Part shown: positions 61,801 to 64,000 of the stretch, piece after piece
How positions within the stretch are numbered: position 1 is the stretch's first letter
How the letters are laid out: each line of letters opens with the position of its first letter
Origin: Leguminivora glycinivorella
Taxonomy: Eukaryota; Arthropoda; Insecta; Lepidoptera; Tortricidae
Assembly: GCF_023078275.1 (NCBI RefSeq)
Contig: NC_062972.1
Span: 12,212,191-12,276,190 of the forward strand
Reading direction: 5' to 3'
Length of the DNA stretch: 64,000 nt
Notes under the pieces: generated by a model
What the model saw: only the letters and a program-made list of their open reading frames with translations
The model's database searches: none
Told to the model about the DNA's origin: nothing
Program-made: the position numbers and the translations under genes

Positions 61801-64000
61801 AGGTCCATCCGTCACCAGCACACCGCACCCTCGTTGAGCTCTGGCAGCCTTACTCACCGGCAGGAACACAATACTATGAGTAGGGTAAACAGTATTTTTG
61901 AGTGCAACTTTTGTAAGCTTTCTGAGTATGATTAAACGGCTAAATTACCTATTAACCTTTCCTATAAAATATAAATAAATAAATATTATAGGACATTCTT
62001 ACACAGATTGACTGAGCCCCACGGTAAGCTCAAGAAGGCTTGCATTGTGGGTACTCGGACAACGATATATATAATATACAAATACTTATATACATAGAAA
62101 ACGTCCATGACTCAGGAACAAATATCTATGCTCATCACACAAATAAATGCCATTACCGGGATTCGAATCCAGGACCTATTACTGTCAAAAAACAGTCAAA
62201 TAATTATTAACTTTGATATAATTATTTAAAGTTCAACGCCTTCGGTTAGGATCCTTATCAAACACAGACGAAAGGTTAAATGTTTGAAATATTTAGAAAA
62301 ACGCTAGGGATTTATTTCTATTAGTATAAATCATTATAAACAATAAATAGACTTACCTTTTTTACAAACCATGTTTCCTTCCGGGTAGAATACGGTATCT
62401 AAGAGCGGCCCTTCTAAAGTCAGATTTTTGACTATAACTGTAAATTCATGAGGATTCGATGCTACGACAAATCGACAGGACATCGTTATTATTAATGAGG
62501 TGTAGAAGTTCAAAAAGAACAACATTAATAGAATGAATTGTACTACACTCATGACGTAGGCCTGAAAAATATAAATATCGGCAATTATTACATTAATTAA
62601 ACGTCTATACGTTCACTAGTATCATGGAGATTATTTCATGGAGTCAAAATTCATTGTGTTTGGATCTTTTGTAGCTTGTTGTTTTATACGGAAGACCCGC
62701 TTTTTACGGAATATACGATATCTTTTATAAATAAATCAAAAAATGATTGTGTAAATCTCGACTGGGGGCAAATTAGTTACGTCCATTTTTTTCCATGTTT
62801 TACAATGTTTGCATTATTAAAAAGAGTGTCCACCGGCACCGGTTATATATGGTAGGCGTGTTCCATGGATACAAGTAGAACTCAACATCATAGTGTAATA
62901 ATGGGAGAAATGGATAAGTTACTATTGCCCCTCAGTCGAGATTTGTCCCGCTGTACCTTACCTAATCCAGAACCCAGTTTGAAAGGCAGATAAGTTATAT
63001 AACACGTTCATAAAAACTTGATAAACACTAGGTATATCTAAGCGCGGATCCAGCTTCGTGCCCGAGGGGGGGGAGGTCACGTGGTATATTTGTATGGCCA
63101 ACCTAGGCTCCAAGGGGGGTCATGACCCCATGGATCCCACCCCCATGGATCCGCGCATGAGGTATATCGTGTTCAATATTACCCGTTTCAAAGCGCCTAT
63201 AGATTCAGTCCAGAAAACAGCGTACAGTTTATAAATTTGCAACACATTGATCATTCTTAGTAAACAGTGGTACATGTGGGGACTTTTGTCATGTTCGCCG
63301 ATCGTGTGACCTTCGTTGTGTTTGGGCATGAACCCTTCCCAGAGCGCGTACCATGGCCAGCAAGTCAGAAAATCTATAATAAATGCCCTCTGAAATGATA
63401 AGATCGTAATTAATGAATTATTCGATTTTTAAGTACTTTCTGTTTTGTTTCTCTATTTAGTAGTTAAACCATCAGTAAACAATAACTGTTCATATAAAAT
63501 AGGCTAGTTTTCTACACTTAAAATAAAATATTTTACGCAGTGCACGAAATAAAGCACCACATAATTAGAAGAAAAATAGGACAGTAGTTATGTTTAAACA
63601 TAATTACTATTTAATAAGTCAAAGAGAAAGATATAAAGTAAATGAATTGACCGTGACGTCACTCCTCAGTATTTCATCGTAATTCCATATTAGCAAATCG
63701 TTTTGACAGTTTTTGAAAAGATGCTGATTTGACTATTAGGAAACTAGCCTATTGTTCATGCAAGGACTACTGGATACTCTACCGCACTCAGCGTGTTAAA
63801 TATAATGGTTCAACAAGTTGATATTTTTTTTTATGAAATTTACGCCTACACCAAATAAAATGCACGAGCGTGGCACTTTTTAAATAACTTTCTGCAATCA
63901 ATAAAATATGAAGGTAACCTTTAAATAGTTTTTAGCAGTCAAATACGGATGAATAATCAGTTGGTTCTTAGAGCCGTAGTAAGCGACATGAAACATCAAG
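51031..64000 (-). CDS. CNG/HCN-superfamily channel with at least two channel modules (CNGK-like), 5' end outside window
   Basis: Nineteen exons, 5' to 3': 64,000-63,919 (partial); 63,389-63,183; 62,561-62,357; 61,493-61,304; 60,736-60,559; 60,104-59,883; 59,073-58,906; 58,257-58,159; 57,689-57,618; 55,881-55,772; 55,670-55,621; 55,401-55,203; 54,599-54,384; 53,546-53,405; 53,098-52,954; 52,598-52,420; 52,095-51,874; 51,768-51,685; 51,192-51,031. Every junction is GT-AG and phases agree, leaving 976 visible residues and a TGA at 51,031-51,033. Module A runs from the S2-S3 region to a cyclic-nucleotide-binding domain (CNBD); module B is complete from S1 to CNBD and ends the protein. The plasma-membrane channel class is certain from TGY-type S2-S3, pore and CNBD architecture. 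One polypeptide versus two tandem genes is inferred: no stop, poly(A) signal or compelling start separates the modules, although an ATG in exon 57,689-57,618 could be read as one. K-selective CNGK channels of animal sperm have four such repeats. Confidence 0.75.
51232..51633 (+). mobile_element. Nested repeats in channel intron: CCGT-bearing repeat inside a TAATATTATAAATG-type element
   Basis: The outer element starts ATACTAATATTATAAATGGG and ends GCCGCGGGCAAAAGCTAGTA. Its middle is replaced by a piece of the GGTTCCGTAG family with (CCGT)n at 51,316-51,361 and the same TATATCAATGACGCCAACAA segment as copies 1 and 2. A copy without this interruption is at 59,487-59,655. Confidence 0.75.
51874..52095 (-). 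CDS. Module B C-linker/CNBD exon, 74 codons
   Basis: MPELVYELPFRLRCQVMQAV … DADFRRMLAMWINHCVFFPG … CIYFIHRGE. Same length and phases as the module A exon at 60,104-59,883, showing that the modules arose by internal duplication. Acceptor ATTTCAG|ATGCC, donor GAG|GTAAGA. The Met at its start is internal, not an initiator. Confidence 0.88.
52954..53098 (-). CDS. Module B pore and S6 exon, atypical GTGD filter
   Basis: RNYFSLYIAALWYMINLLTI then AGTGDVSSRNAFEMVETIVI and S6 IVVIKFCTG. The pore helix YIAALWYMINLLT aligns with HCN/CNG pore helices. The filter reads G-T-G-D, with Thr at the aromatic position of GYG/GFG. Confidence 0.85.
53810..54052 (+). mobile_element. LINE (RTE-like) 3' tail with (ATGT)n in channel intron
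   Basis: It includes GTCGTAGAAGGCGACTATGG, GGCTGGCAACCTGTCACTGC and GCCAAGAGTGGCCCTGAAGC, ending GGCGTGATTGTATGTATGTA. This is a common lepidopteran non-LTR 3' end with a short ATGT array. 5'-truncated. Confidence 0.65.
54076..54212. mobile_element. Short MITE, 137 bp, TA target
   Basis: The ends CAGTCAACCAATTGGAACC and its complement (CAGTCAATCAATTGGAACC, one mismatch) are flanked by TA. A short internal hairpin AGATTGTAAGAAATCT lies in the centre. Non-coding, in a channel intron. Confidence 0.75.
55505..55575 (+). repeat. Short tRNA/SINE-like fragment in channel intron
   Basis: GGTCGCAGGTTCGAGTCCTG contains a good pol III B box (GGTTCGAGTCC), but there is no convincing A box or cloverleaf. 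Probably a SINE scrap. Confidence 0.4.
55882..57617 (-). other. Largest intron in the channel gene, between linker exons
   Basis: 1.74 kb. About 56,218-56,330 is a repeat starting AAATCAAATCAAATCGTTTA (inverse of a LINE 3' end with AATAAAC). Nothing else recognised: no promoter-like or poly(A) arrangement that would clearly divide two genes. Confidence 0.5.
57618..58257 (-). CDS. Inter-module linker exons
   Basis: Exon 58,257-58,159 finishes the CNBD C-helix region (SYPSVLQKVRNSVDNAPKDY … TVKSSIH). Exon 57,689-57,618 is acidic (VHRPNSMPDSSDEEDNDDLD VYME). Both are phase 0 at each end. The next exon (55,881-55,772, SPSPQRSIAESHGSRSITSA…LFKPHR) leads into S1 of module B. This is where a boundary between two genes would have to lie, but the reading frame stays open across it. 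The only Met that could start a second protein is in the acidic exon. Confidence 0.65.
58906..64000 (-). CDS. Channel module A: S2-S3 to CNBD, eleven-residue-level features
   Basis: Exon 64,000-63,919 gives FHVAYYGSKNQLIIHPYLTA (S2-S3 linker); 63,389 RAFIIDFLTCWPWYALWEG (S3) then an S4 with only isolated R and K; 62,561 S5 (MSVVQFILLMLFFLNFYTSL) and turret; 61,493 pore and S6; 60,736 C-linker (KAMADQMVTKFQENLKQLDF); 60,104 and 59,073 the CNBD. Order and spacing follow HCN/CNG channels throughout. The CNBD phosphate-binding cassette aligns without gaps to HCN but lacks its key Glu and Arg. Several transposon fragments lie in the introns. Confidence 0.85.
59225..59410 (+). mobile_element. SINE with LINE-derived 3' tail
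   Basis: It begins with GGTGGGTGGTTCAAATCCCG (B-box-like) and continues CCTGTCACTGCAATGGCACA, TTTGCCAAGAGTGGCCTGAA, the same tail as the LINE end at 53,810-54,052. The head is tRNA-like, the tail LINE-like. Confidence 0.55.
59487..59655 (+). mobile_element. TAATATTATAAATG-type dispersed element
   Basis: ATACTAATATTATAAATGGG … TTTCACGGCAAAACAGAGCG … CATAGGCTACTTTTTGTCTC … GCAAAAGCTAGTATG. Same family as 51,232-51,633, uninterrupted. Confidence 0.7.
59620..59880. repeat. Tandem duplication (124 + 137 bp) abutting a splice donor
   Basis: 59,620-59,743 and 59,744-59,880 are near-identical (GTCTCTTTCTAACGCGAGCG … AATCAAGGTAAAAC.TTTTTTAATTT). The second copy has 13 extra bases (CTCGGGCAAAAGC). 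It ends directly at the donor of exon 60,104-59,883. Confidence 0.9.
59883..60104 (-). CDS. Module A C-linker/CNBD exon, 74 codons
   Basis: HQTILGKLHANLNEDAVLYM … IPLFEGVEYSFFRAF … YMVIRANEVISHMYIIYRGK. The helices and first beta strands of the CNBD correspond to HCN ILGELSEPLR…MPLF…GDYIIREG…MYFI. Length and phase (74 codons, 0-0) are identical to the homologous exon 52,095-51,874 of module B. Its donor at 59,881-59,882 adjoins a 124-bp tandem duplication in the intron. Confidence 0.88.
61304..61493 (-). CDS. Module A pore and S6 exon, GFGD filter
   Basis: It translates to SWIDNARDIIISDHI, then the pore helix and filter YYWTASTFSGAGFGDITPQD and S6 (MIMSICISIHGVLFFG). The GFGD motif replaces the CIGYG of HCN channels and is one of the forms found in K+-selective channels. 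Incoming phase 1, outgoing phase 2. Confidence 0.88.
61565..61880. repeat. Lepidopteran LINE/SINE 3'-type repeat in channel intron
   Basis: ATACCACGTCAGTGGCAAAC, AAGCATACGGTCCGCCTGAT, ATGGACGCCTGCAACTCAAG … are words of a widespread lepidopteran retroelement sequence. Non-coding; orientation and limits uncertain. Confidence 0.55.
61968..62185 (-). mobile_element. tRNA-derived SINE in channel intron
   Basis: Minus-strand start GGTCCTGGATTCGAATCCCG (B box) followed by GGTAATGGCATTTATTTGTG, TGATGAGCATAGATATTTGT … ending near AATGTCCTATAATATTTATT. It matches the usual layout of lepidopteran tRNA-SINEs. Confidence 0.6.
63039..63159. mobile_element. Small hAT-like MITE, 121 bp
   Basis: GCGCGGATCCA at the left and its complement TGGATCCGCGC at the right, flanked by AGGTATATC on both sides (63,030-63,038 and 63,160-63,168). 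The interior is G- and C-run rich (GAGGGGGGGGAGG, AAGGGGGG). Located in the intron between exons 63,183 and 62,561. Confidence 0.75.

Overview
The window reads as nuclear DNA of a moth or butterfly (Lepidoptera). It is AT-rich, has small introns with GT-AG junctions, and is crowded with repeat types typical of lepidopteran genomes: mariner and Tc1-like elements, hAT elements and hAT-derived MITEs, non-LTR retrotransposon 3' ends, tRNA-derived SINEs, GGAC/CCGT microsatellite-bearing repeats and (ATGT)n LINE tails. I cannot name the species. No prokaryotic or organellar gene organisation is present.

Left part (1 to about 47,000): essentially intergenic and made of layered mobile elements. Best supported are a degraded 932-bp Tc1/mariner element (1,541-2,472); a full-length mariner with an uninterrupted 337-codon transposase (9,517-10,772); two inverted LTRs with a Ty3/gypsy-type gag fragment (11,565-13,266); a 2.18-kb hAT-like element with an exact 8-bp target duplication that carries a dead LINE fragment, plus a truncated inverted copy of it (15,558-20,316); a nested complex at 22,817-26,182; a tRNA-like SINE body between perfect 29-bp inverted repeats (26,235-26,621); a pair of 448-bp hAT MITEs (30,458-30,905 and 36,691-37,138); a 1,088-bp hAT element (38,790-39,877); and two giant palindromes of about 3.6 kb each (31,916-35,552 and 41,527-45,200). 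The second palindrome carries 394-bp tandem units in both arms.

Right part (47,144-64,000): two real, convergently transcribed genes. On the plus strand, a five-exon gene (47,144-50,706) encodes an NSMCE1/Nse1-like RING protein of the SMC5/6 complex. On the minus strand, 19 phase-compatible exons (51,031 to beyond 64,000) encode a cyclic-nucleotide-gated/HCN-superfamily channel. These exons hold one channel module entered at S2 and a second complete module (S1-S6, pore, C-linker, cyclic-nucleotide-binding domain), joined in frame through two acidic/serine-rich linker exons with no stop. This suggests a pseudo-multimeric channel of the kind known as CNGK, in which several channel repeats lie on one polypeptide. 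The selectivity filters (GFG and GTG) and both cyclic-nucleotide-binding pockets depart from the canonical HCN pattern. The two genes end 70-75 bp apart tail to tail, and their 3' UTRs probably overlap. The introns of the channel gene hold several SINE, MITE and LINE insertions.

The channel gene is the most interesting item. The concentration of long inverted repeats, a potential source of hairpin RNA, comes second.
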